Part shown: positions 31,504-38,495 of the stretch, in pieces
Position numbering within the stretch: position 1 is the stretch's first letter
Layout: the number at the start of each line of letters is the position of its first letter
Origin: Polaromonas sp. YR568
Lineage (GTDB): Bacteria; Pseudomonadota; Gammaproteobacteria; Burkholderiales; Burkholderiaceae_C
Reading direction: 5' to 3'
Length of the DNA stretch: 42,192 nt
NCBI GenBank assembly: GCA_945878995.1
Contig: CAMCUN010000032.1
Location: 1 to 42,192 of the forward strand
Made by a program: the position numbers and the translations under genes
Notes under the pieces: generated by a model
Database searches by the model: none
The model's input: the letters and a program-made list of their open reading frames with translations, nothing else
Told to the model about the DNA's origin: nothing

Positions 31504-31701
31504 GAAGGGGTCTCCGCAGGGTGTGTGGTATTGAATAAAGAAAGGCAGGCCCTTAAGCCCACCGTAACTGCTTAATCTTGTCAAAAATACCCTGGCCAGT
31601 CTAATGCCTTGTTGGTGCGAGCTATGCGTGGGACTGAACGAAGACCCGAGAAAACCCTGGGATGCCCTGCAAGCGGCCATGCAAAGCACCCAACAGGCCT
31701 G

Positions 31702-32925
31702 TCAGCCCGCCTCGCGCAAGCGGCGACCCAAGGCCCTGAATTGCGCCATCAAGAGCGCTGCCCCCGGCGGCGGCAGGTAGTCGGCACGCCAGACCATGCC
31801 AATGGGCCGGGGCTGGTGCACCACCTGCACGGGCAACTCCACCAGCAAACCGGCGCGCAACTCGCGCTGCACTTGGCGGGGCGACATCAGCGCGAGCCGG
31901 TCGGTCTCGGCCAGCAAGGTTTGCATCATGAGCGCACTGTTGACCCGCAGCGGGCTGGGCGGCAAGGCCAGGCCTGCGGCGGCCAGCGCTTGCTCAAAGG
32001 CGGCCTGCGCGGGTGTGTGGGGCATGGGCATGATCCAGTCTGCAGCGGCCAGGTCGGTCCAGGCCAGGCGCTGGTGGCCCGCCAAAGGATGGCCGCCCCG
32101 CACCACCACGGCCAAGCGGTCTTCAAACAAAGTCTCTTGCTGCAGCCCGGCAGGGGCCGCAGGCCGCAGCGCGCCCAGCATGAGGTCGATCTCGGCCTCG
32201 CGCAGTTGTTGAACCAGTGCATCGTGCGTGCCGTCCACCATGCTGATGGCCATGCCCGGGTGCGCGCTGAGCACCGCCTCCACAGCTTGGGGCAGCAGCA
32301 AACCGGCAGAAAACGGCAGCGTGCCTATGACCAGCCGCCCGCGCAAGGTGCCGCGGCGCCAGCTGATGTGCTGCTCGGCCTGCTCCAACTCGGCCCGCGC
32401 GAGCTTGACGGCATGCAAGGCCAGCTCGCCCGACTCGGTCAAGCGCAAACCCCGCCGCGAACGCACAAAAAGGGCCGATCCCGCCAAATGCTCCAACTGG
32501 CCCAGGGTTTGGTGCACCGCCGAGGTGCCCACGCCCAACTCGCTGGCCGCACCGGCCAGCGACAGCGTGCGGCCCAGCACCAACATGGCCTGCATGTGGC
32601 GCTGGTTAAGCCCGGTGGCAAACCGGCTGACCAGCCAAGACAGGGCATGCAGGCCGGTGCGGCCTTCAGGCCCGCCTAATACCGCCAAAAAGCCCAAGGC
32701 CCTGCCCGCACGAGCAAGAAACAAAGCGCCCTCTTGCGTGGCTTGCATGCCGCGGCCCATGCGGTGAAACAGCGCGTGCCCGCAGGCGGCTTCAAGCTCT
32801 TGCACGGCCCGAGTGATGGAAGACTGCGCCACGCGCAGCACCGTGGCAGCCTGCACAGTGCTGCCCAATGACTGGACGGCGCAGGCGGCGCGCAAACATT
32901 TCAGATCGGTCAGGGTGGTGGGCAT
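31702..32925 (-). CDS. LysR-family regulator with two apparent HTH domains
   Basis: A 407-residue regulator, longer than the usual 300. Residues about 5-65 form a normal LysR winged HTH (LKCLRAACAVQSLGSTVQAA, then 'VLRVAQSSITRAVQELEAACGHALF'). A second HTH of the same kind follows at about 105-165 (HMQAMLVLGRTLSLAGAASE, then 'LGVGTSAVHQTLGQLEHLAGSALFVR'). The effector domain starts near GRLVIGTLPFSAGLLLPQAV. Two HTH copies in one chain would let a dimer hold four sites. The start is ATG at 32925 with a TTG one codon earlier. It lies near the binding-protein gene, on the same strand, and may regulate it. Confidence 0.85.
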   Translation of the reverse strand: MPTTLTDLKCLRAACAVQSLGSTVQAATVLRVAQSSITRAVQELEAACGHALFHRMGRGMQATQEGALFLARAGRALGFLAVLGGPEGRTGLHALSWLVSRFATGLNQRHMQAMLVLGRTLSLAGAASELGVGTSAVHQTLGQLEHLAGSALFVRSRRGLRLTESGELALHAVKLARAELEQAEQHISWRRGTLRGRLVIGTLPFSAGLLLPQAVEAVLSAHPGMAISMVDGTHDALVQQLREAEIDLMLGALRPAAPAGLQQETLFEDRLAVVVRGGHPLAGHQRLAWTDLAAADWIMPMPHTPAQAAFEQALAAAGLALPPSPLRVNSALMMQTLLAETDRLALMSPRQVQRELRAGLLVELPVQVVHQPRPIGMVWRADYLPPPGAALLMAQFRALGRRLREAG

Positions 32926-33075
32926 CAATGCATTAAAAAATTAAACACCTGCCAAACCAGTGTGGTGCACGTGTGGTCAACAACTAGAGTGCACGTCCCA
33001 TGTTTGGCCGCCTTACGAACACATGGTGTGAGAAGTTAATGCACAATTTAAACAAATCAAAAAAATGAATCAACA
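32926..33075. other. Intergenic region of divergent LysR and membrane-protein genes
   Basis: An AT-richer gap that should contain both promoters. ATTAAAAAATTAA near 32932 is the most AT-rich run. I cannot assign individual boxes with confidence. Confidence 0.35.
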
Positions 33076-33612
33076 GTGTCGAACATTTGGCTGACCATTG
33101 GACTGGGCTTGCTTTTCCCCGTGGTGCACACCGCCAACGGCTGGTTGTTTTCTTTCGCTGAGCTGTCACCCAACGTGTCCTTGATCTATATGCCAGCGTT
33201 TTTGCGCTTGCTCAACGTGCTGGTGCTGGGCAAATTCAAGGGCACGCTGGCTACGCTGCTGGGCGGTGTGGTGCTGATCGCGGTGGACGAGCAAGACAAC
33301 CCGCTAGAACTTGATGTGGCTCACATGTTGAGCTCGGCTGCCGGCCCCCTGTTGGCCTTGCTGGCTTTCGAGCACCTGCGCGGCAAAAAAGTCAACTTGA
33401 TCAGCTTGGCTGACTTGGCCTGGGTCACGCTGATTTACTGCCTGCTCAACAGCCTGCTGCACCACTTTGCTTGGGCCGTGTTGCCTGTGCAATCCGTGAT
33501 CTCCACGCAGCAAATGCTGATGATGGCCTTGGGCGATTTGTCAGGGGCACTGATTGGCGCTTATGTGCTCAAGTGGACGGCCCCGCGCCTAGGCATAGGC
33601 CGGCCACGCTGA
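33076..33612 (+). CDS. Conserved integral membrane protein, unknown function
   Basis: A 178-residue protein with about five membrane segments: IWLTIGLGLLFPVVHTANGW at the N-terminus, then MPAFLRLLNVLVLG, TLATLLGGVVLIAV, 'AAGPLLALLAFEHL', LAWVTLIYCLLNSLLHHFAW and 'MMALGDLSGALIGAYVLKW'. No family is certain; the arrangement recalls the membrane sensor domains of MASE type, but no signalling domain follows. It starts with GTG at 33076; the nearby ATG at 33065 is in another frame. It is convergent with the small zinc-ribbon-like gene. Confidence 0.65.
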   Translation: MSNIWLTIGLGLLFPVVHTANGWLFSFAELSPNVSLIYMPAFLRLLNVLVLGKFKGTLATLLGGVVLIAVDEQDNPLELDVAHMLSSAAGPLLALLAFEHLRGKKVNLISLADLAWVTLIYCLLNSLLHHFAWAVLPVQSVISTQQMLMMALGDLSGALIGAYVLKWTAPRLGIGRPR

Positions 33613-33678
33613 GGCTGTACTTGCAAGCGACAGTGCGGAGACCCGAAAACCAACTTTCACTCAGCAAGGGGCGCAAAG

Positions 33679-33710
33679 TGCAAGCGGCCGCTGTAAGGCG
33701 GCCGCTGCAG
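33679..33710. terminator. Strong hairpin between convergent genes
   Basis: AGCGGCCGC-TGTAAG-GCGGCCGCT is a perfect 9-bp GC-rich stem, with TGCA on both sides able to extend it. It lies midway between convergent stops at 33612 and 33762. No U-run follows on either strand, so factor-independent termination is uncertain. Confidence 0.5.
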
Positions 33711-33761
33711 GGAAAAGTGCCTTGAATCAAGGCCGCGCCAAAAGTTACAGCTCCACAAGCC

Positions 33762-33998
33762 TTACTTTTTGCTGAGTTGCTCGTCGAGCTCTTTGCAAGA
33801 CGGCGCGCACACCGCTTGGGCCTTGCCCAACACTTTTTTGGTGCCCATCATGGAGCGCGGCCGGTGCTTGCCGCACATGAAGCACGACATGGTGGCACTG
33901 CCAAAAGAGGTGGTGGCCACAAAGGGAGAGCCAGATACTTTGGATTTGTAACGCAGGCCGTCCGGGAGAACGGCGGTTTTGGTTTCAGTTCTTGCCAC
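33762..33998 (-). CDS. Small protein with CxxC-type metal site, hypothetical
   Basis: A 78-residue basic protein. Residues about 38-45 hold SCFMCGKHR and residues about 62-70 hold CAPSCKELD, giving two Cys pairs spaced as in a zinc ribbon. The N-terminus is polar and lacks a signal peptide. Proteins like this occur widely in Comamonadaceae without known function; a nucleic-acid- or protein-binding role is only a guess. The coding frame has good codon use and a conserved-looking metal site, which makes it real. Confidence 0.7.
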   Translation of the reverse strand: MARTETKTAVLPDGLRYKSKVSGSPFVATTSFGSATMSCFMCGKHRPRSMMGTKKVLGKAQAVCAPSCKELDEQLSKK

Positions 33999-34212
33999 TG
34001 GATTTGCCTTTATTCAGTAAGCACCCGAGGGTGTGTGGTGCAGCGCGGTGTTCACCGCATTGACCTGCGGAATCAGCTAAACCATTCATTTTACCGCTGA
34101 ATGTAAAACCGTGTCTCTGCCTTCGGCCCCAACCCGCGCCAAGGCCACTTGCGGCAAAGCTGCCTAGAATCAGCACACCTCAAGAAATGGCTCACCCCCA
34201 GCACCTACCTTT
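33999..34212. other. Intergenic region upstream of the Fe-trafficking gene
   Basis: This divergent gap holds promoters for the small zinc-ribbon-like gene and the YggX gene. No gene, hairpin or clear box was identified. Confidence 0.35.
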
Positions 34213-34488
34213 ATGTCACGCCTCGTTAAATGCATCACACTCGGTCGCGAAGCCGAGGGCCTCGACTTCCCGCCCTACCCTGGCCCCTTGGGCAAACGCA
34301 TCTGGGAAGAAGTCAGCAAAGAGGCTTGGGCCCTCTGGCTCAAGCAGCAGACCATGCTGGTCAATGAAAACCGGCTCAACCTGGCCGACGCGCGTGCCCG
34401 CCAGTACCTGGCCCGGCAGATGGAAAAGCACTTTTTTGGCGACGGTGCCGACGCCGTGGCCGGCTATGTGCCGCCGCCCAGCGCCTGA
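34213..34488 (+). CDS. yggX: YggX-family Fe(II)-trafficking protein
   Basis: A 91-residue protein matching YggX throughout: [20 protein letters not shown], then [20 protein letters not shown], '[21 protein letters not shown]' and the end '[18 protein letters not shown]'. The single N-terminal Cys in 'VKC' is conserved. YggX protects Fe-S enzymes from oxidants and iron overload in the cytoplasm. Length is exactly typical. It is followed 51 bases later by mnmC on the same strand. It sits in the same arm as sulfite reductase, whose siroheme and Fe-S cluster need iron, but no regulatory link is visible. Confidence 0.97.
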   Translation: MSRLVKCITLGREAEGLDFPPYPGPLGKRIWEEVSKEAWALWLKQQTMLVNENRLNLADARARQYLARQMEKHFFGDGADAVAGYVPPPSA

Positions 34489-34539
34489 ACACGCGCTTGC
34501 GAGCATTCCTTGACTATCGCTTGAGCGTGGGCGATTGAA

Positions 34540-36336
34540 TTGACACCCGCGCCCGCCGGGCTGCACCCGGGCTGGCGGTCTCAGCGCGCCTGGCAGCACC
34601 TTCAAACTGATTTCGGTGGGGGTCTGGGTTTTTTAAACACCTGGGCCGCCTGGCGCCAAGACGAGGCCAGGCCTGACTTGCTGCATGTGGTGGGTCTGCT
34701 CGACGCCGCACCCCATGCGCCAGACCTGCTCAGCAAGGTCCACTCCCCCACACTGGTTCCCTTGGCCACAGAACTGGCCCTGCAGTGCCAGGGCATCTTG
34801 CCGGGCGTGCACCGCCTGAGCTTTGAGACTGGCCAAGTGCTGCTGACCTTGTGCGTGGGCCAGCCTTGGACGGTGCTGCGCGAACAAGAACTGCAGTTCG
34901 ACAGCATAGAAGCCGAGGCCGCAAACGCCCCTGACGAGGGCTACACCCGCCCCTGGCTGCAACAGCTGGCGCGCTGCTGCAAGCGCGGCACCCAGCTGAG
35001 GCTGAGCTGGCCCTCAGCCAGCGAGCGCCGCGCAGGGGGCACCTGGGCCGAGCAGCTGCAGGCCTGCGGCTTTCGCATAGTCTCCAAAGCGCTCGGGCTT
35101 CAAACCCTGGAGGCTCAATTTGAGCCCACCTGGCAGCCCCGCCGCCGGCAAGCGATCCGACCCACCAGCCTTCAAAATCCAGGCCGCTGCACCGTCATAG
35201 GCGCAGGCCTGGCCGGCGCGGCCTGCGCGGCCAGCTTGGCGCTGCGAGGCTGGCAAGTCACGGTGCTGGACCGCCAAGGCCCCGCCGCAGGCGCCTCCGG
35301 TTTGCCCGTGGGCCTGATGGCCCCGCATGTCTCGCCCGACGACAGCCCACTGTCGCGCCTGAGCCGCGCAGGCGTGCGCGCCACACTGCACCAAGCCAGG
35401 CTGCTTTTGCAGCAGGGCCAAGACTGGGCTGCCACGGGGGTGTTGCAGCGCCGCCTCACGCCAAGCGCAGGCGCCCTGCCCGCAGATTGGCCCGACGCGG
35501 GCAAGCACTGGAGCGAGCACGCAAGCACGGCCAGCGCCTTGCATGACGCGCCTGGTTTGCCTGGTGACTTGAGCGCGCAAGCTCTCTGGCATGCCAGCGG
35601 TGCCTGGATCAAGCCCGCCCGGCTCATTGCAGCTTGGCTGATGCAGCCCGGCATCAACTTGCACACCTGTCATGCGCACCGCCTGCAGCGCAGCCCCCAA
35701 GGCCTTTGGCAGGTGCTTGACGCTGCAGGTCAGTTGCTCAGCGAATGCGACATGGTCGTGGTGGCCAACGCCCACCACGTCGAGGCTGTGCTGCAAGGCC
35801 TGTTGCCAGGCCTCGTGGGTGAGCACGGGCTGGGCCTGCAAGCCATACGCGGTCAGGTGAGCTGGGCCATGCAGGCTGAGGGTGAACAGTTGCCCCCCTG
35901 GCCCGTCAACGGCCACGGCAGCCTGGTGCCGCACTTTCCGCAGGGCGCAGGCAGCGCTTGGTTGCTGAGTGCCACCTTTGAGCGAGACGACACCGGCGGC
36001 GATCTGCGGCCCGCAGGCCATGCGGCCAACTTGGAGAAATTGCGCACCCTGCTCCCCCACAGCGCGGCGAGCTTGGAGGTGCGTTTTGCGGCCGGTCATG
36101 TGGAAGGCTGGGCCGGCGTGCGCTGCGCCTGGCGCGACCACCTCCCCGTGGTGGGACCACTGGCGCCAGAGCAGCTGCCCGGCCTGTGGCTGTGCACCGC
36201 CTTTGGCTCGCGCGGCCTGAGCTATTCGGCTCTGTGCGCGGAATTGCTGGCCGCCTGGCTGCACGGCGAGCCCGTGCCACTGGAGCCCCGGCTGGCACAA
36301 GCCCTGCGCGCCAGCCGGCTGATTCAGGCGCGCTGA
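34540..36336 (+). CDS. mnmC: MnmC-type FAD oxidoreductase with eroded MnmD half
   Basis: A 598-residue fusion. The C-terminal part (from about residue 215) is the FAD-dependent oxidase: TVIGAGLAGAACAASLALRG as the dinucleotide motif, LPVGLMAPHVSPDDSPLSRL, 'GQVSWAMQAEGEQ', and the 'AFGSRGLSYSALCAELLA' C-terminal FAD loop. It should convert cmnm5(s2)U34 of tRNA to nm5(s2)U. The N-terminal part matches the MnmD methyltransferase only weakly: 'TDFGGGLGFLNTW' replaces the glycine-rich SAM motif (ETGFGTGLNF) and the conserved DGFxPxxNPxMW block cannot be found. About 50 N-terminal residues are also missing. TTG at 34540 is the best start. The MnmD step is probably lost. Confidence 0.85.
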   Translation: MTPAPAGLHPGWRSQRAWQHLQTDFGGGLGFLNTWAAWRQDEARPDLLHVVGLLDAAPHAPDLLSKVHSPTLVPLATELALQCQGILPGVHRLSFETGQVLLTLCVGQPWTVLREQELQFDSIEAEAANAPDEGYTRPWLQQLARCCKRGTQLRLSWPSASERRAGGTWAEQLQACGFRIVSKALGLQTLEAQFEPTWQPRRRQAIRPTSLQNPGRCTVIGAGLAGAACAASLALRGWQVTVLDRQGPAAGASGLPVGLMAPHVSPDDSPLSRLSRAGVRATLHQARLLLQQGQDWAATGVLQRRLTPSAGALPADWPDAGKHWSEHASTASALHDAPGLPGDLSAQALWHASGAWIKPARLIAAWLMQPGINLHTCHAHRLQRSPQGLWQVLDAAGQLLSECDMVVVANAHHVEAVLQGLLPGLVGEHGLGLQAIRGQVSWAMQAEGEQLPPWPVNGHGSLVPHFPQGAGSAWLLSATFERDDTGGDLRPAGHAANLEKLRTLLPHSAASLEVRFAAGHVEGWAGVRCAWRDHLPVVGPLAPEQLPGLWLCTAFGSRGLSYSALCAELLAAWLHGEPVPLEPRLAQALRASRLIQAR

Positions 36337-36359
36337 ATGGGCATCGCCTCAGGTGAACA

Positions 36360-36704
36360 TTCGCCGGCAGGCCGGCTCCTACAGGGGAGCTGCATCTTGT
36401 CTTTGTAGGAGACAAGCCTGCAAGGGAATCGTGCCTAGCAACGGGCATTGCTTGACGCGAACATTCGCCGGCAGGCCGGCTCCTACAGGGGAGCCGCATC
36501 TTGTCTTTGTAGGAGCTTGCCTGCAAGCGAATCGTGCCGGTTCGCAGGCATCACCGCAGGCGAAAATTCGCCGGCAGGCCGGCTCCTACAGGGGAGCTGC
36601 GTCTTGTCTTTGTAGGAGACAAGCCTGCAAGCGAATCGCAGCGTGCAACGGGCATCACCTCAGGGGAACATTCGCCGGCAGGCCGGCTCCTACAAGGAGT
36701 CCGG
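36360..36704. repeat. Four-copy REP-like array, about 104-bp period
   Basis: The core TTCGCCGGCAGGCCGGCTCC followed by TACA occurs at 36360, 36464, 36567 and 36671, so spacing is 104, 103 and 104 bases. Each of the first three units also has the related inverted element TGTAGGAG...GCCTGCAAG.GAATCG, able to pair with the core. Units differ at a few positions. The array lies between two convergent genes, mnmC and the second binding-protein gene. No transposase of REP type (TnpA-REP) was seen in the window. Confidence 0.9.
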
Positions 36705-36707
36705 ACC

Positions 36708-37928
36708 TTATTTCATGGCCTCGACTGGCCGCCTGGCTTTGACGTAGGCGTCGGTGGGCAAATAGTTTTTGCCGTCGGCGTAGCGCCACTCGACCATGGT
36801 GCCCTTGCCGCCGCGCAGGTCGAGCTTGCCCACGTAAGCGCCCATGGTGGACTGCTGGTCCAGGGCGCGGAACTCCACCGGGCCAAAGGGTGAGCTGAAT
36901 TTGAGCCCGCGCATGGCCACCACCAATTTCTCGTTGTCCACCGACTTGGCTTTGTTGATGGCCGCAAAAATAGCCTGCATGGTGGCGTAGCCGACCACCG
37001 AGCCGAGCTTGGGGTTCTCGCTGTAGCGGCGCAGGTAGTTGGCGGCAAAGCTGGCGTGCTCGCGGGAGTCAATTTGGTCCCAGGGGTAGCCTGTGACGAT
37101 CCAGCCCTTGGGCGTTTCGTCTTTGAGCACGTCCAGGTACTCCGGTTCGCCCGACAAGAGCGAGACCACAGGCGTCTTGGGGAATATCCCGCGCTGATTG
37201 CCCTCCCGCACCAAGCGGGCCAGGTCAGCACCAAAGGTCGCGTTGAAAATGGCCTCGGGCCGCGACTGCATGGTGGCCGCCAGCGTGGTGCCCGCCTCCA
37301 GCTTGCCCTGGGCGGGCCACTGCTCGCTGACGAATTCCACATCGGGCCGCTTGGCCTTGAGCAACTCCTTGAAGCTGGCCACCGCGCTTTGGCCGTACTC
37401 GTAGTTGGGCGCAATGGTGGCCCAACGCTTGGCCGGCATTTTGGCGGCCTCTTCCACCAACATCGCCGCTTGCATGTAGGTGCTGGCGCGCAAACGGAAG
37501 GTGTAGCGGTTGCCTTTTTCCCAGACGATGGCGTCGGTCAAAGGCTCGCTGGCCACAAACAGGCGCTTGTTTTTAAGCGCATGGTCGGCCAAGGCCAAGC
37601 CCACATTGGACAAAAAGCCACCGGCCAGCACGTCCACCTTTTCTTTGGCGGTGAGTTCCACCGCGTGGCGCAGCGCCTCCTCGGGCTTGCCACCGTCGTC
37701 GCGCACCAGCACCTCCACCTTGCGCCCCAGCAAGCCCCCGGCCTGGTTGATTTCTTCCACCGCCAACTGCCAGCCCTGGCGGTAAGGCAGGGTGAACTGC
37801 GGAATGGCCGAGTAACTGTTGATCTCGCCAATGCGAATCGGACCCTGGCCTGCAGCCTGGGCCATGACCGCGGGCCAGGCCAGACTGGAGGCCAAAAAGG
37901 CAAGCGTTCGACGTTTGAGTGGGTTCAT
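36708..37928 (-). CDS. ABC transporter substrate-binding protein, LivJ type
   Basis: A 406-residue periplasmic binding protein. From the ATG at 37928 a signal peptide follows (KRR, then LAFLASSLAWPAV, cleavage after VMA near residue 23). The mature part has IRIGEINSYSAIPQFTLPYR and VLVRDDGGKPEEALRHAVEL, then 'VDVLAGGFLSNVGLALADHA', the peripla_BP_6 fold. It is unlike the protein at 30319, so the two are separate acquisitions. Ligand is unknown; relatives bind amino acids, amides or aromatic acids. The frame upstream to 38099 is not used. The cys operon diverges from it. Confidence 0.9.
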   Translation of the reverse strand: MNPLKRRTLAFLASSLAWPAVMAQAAGQGPIRIGEINSYSAIPQFTLPYRQGWQLAVEEINQAGGLLGRKVEVLVRDDGGKPEEALRHAVELTAKEKVDVLAGGFLSNVGLALADHALKNKRLFVASEPLTDAIVWEKGNRYTFRLRASTYMQAAMLVEEAAKMPAKRWATIAPNYEYGQSAVASFKELLKAKRPDVEFVSEQWPAQGKLEAGTTLAATMQSRPEAIFNATFGADLARLVREGNQRGIFPKTPVVSLLSGEPEYLDVLKDETPKGWIVTGYPWDQIDSREHASFAANYLRRYSENPKLGSVVGYATMQAIFAAINKAKSVDNEKLVVAMRGLKFSSPFGPVEFRALDQQSTMGAYVGKLDLRGGKGTMVEWRYADGKNYLPTDAYVKARRPVEAMK

Positions 37929-38290
37929 GCTTGGGCTCCCTGCTTGTTGGTATGGAAATGCAAAATGAAAATGTAGCAGCGCAGGCATGGGCTTTGGTGG
38001 GGTGGACCCTATCGACCACGCGTGGTGCTGGATCAAACTGACCCGGGCGCCCCTCTCCATGAAGTGTTTGATGCGGGCAAAAGCGGCGAACTGCCGCAAT
38101 GAGGTTCAATGTTTCAACATTCATCAAGCCTACCTCAGCCAATTGATGCGCACAGAAACCCGGTTGCGCAGCCTCACTCCCCGACCTTGCCAAAAGCGCT
38201 GTGAATCAGCTTTGCCAAGATTCAAAGTCGATCAGCGACACCATCCTCCAAGCCACCCAAGCACCCTCACATACACATATCCACATAAGC

Positions 38291-38310
38291 GAACAACAAA
38301 TTTGTAGTTC
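38291..38310 (+). promoter_or_regulatory. LysR-type palindrome upstream of cysI
   Basis: GAACAACAAATTTGTAGTTC is a 20-base palindrome with a single mismatched pair, in the T-N11-A style of LysR operators. CATAAGCG occurs on both sides, at about 38284 and 38315. CysB or Cbl is the expected activator of such operons, so this is a candidate site, 185 bases before the start. Confidence 0.45.
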
Positions 38311-38328
38311 ACATCCATAAGCGGGCGC

Positions 38329-38356
38329 TTTACAGTCACGCCCCTGTGGATAACTT
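38329..38356 (+). promoter_or_regulatory. Possible cys promoter
   Basis: TTTACA (38329-38334), 16 bases and TAACTT (38351-38356) form a moderate promoter 20 bases beyond the palindrome. An untranslated leader of about 130 bases would result. Confidence 0.35.
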
Positions 38357-38495
38357 GGCGTTTGTCTTTGCTGGCTTTGCCGTGGGGCGGTAGCGGGAGC
38401 TCGCGGTGCATGCACCACATTCCAGACCGCGCCATTGACTCTTTTCTGTGCTGCTGGCCCTTGCCGGCGCCAAACTAATTTCAACTTAAGCACTT

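Larger units (their letters stand above)
37929..38495. other. 567-base intergenic region, divergent promoters
   Basis: No gene is supported. On the right it holds a near-perfect LysR-type palindrome and a possible promoter for the cys operon. The left part (37929-38250) should carry the binding-protein promoter, but nothing clear was found. Confidence 0.5.

Noticed and set aside
30418..31575. A 385-codon frame on the plus strand
   Set aside because: It is antisense to the binding-protein gene with signal peptide and LivJ motifs. Its His/Ala/Gly-rich translation is a typical shadow in GC-rich DNA.
35014..36300. A 428-codon minus-strand frame
   Set aside because: It is antisense to mnmC, whose FAD motifs are clear.
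36360..36704. CRISPR array
   Set aside because: Repeats at regular spacing were noted, but the spacers are also near-identical among units, the unit is about 104 bases and the core is a palindromic REP-like sequence. No cas gene is present.
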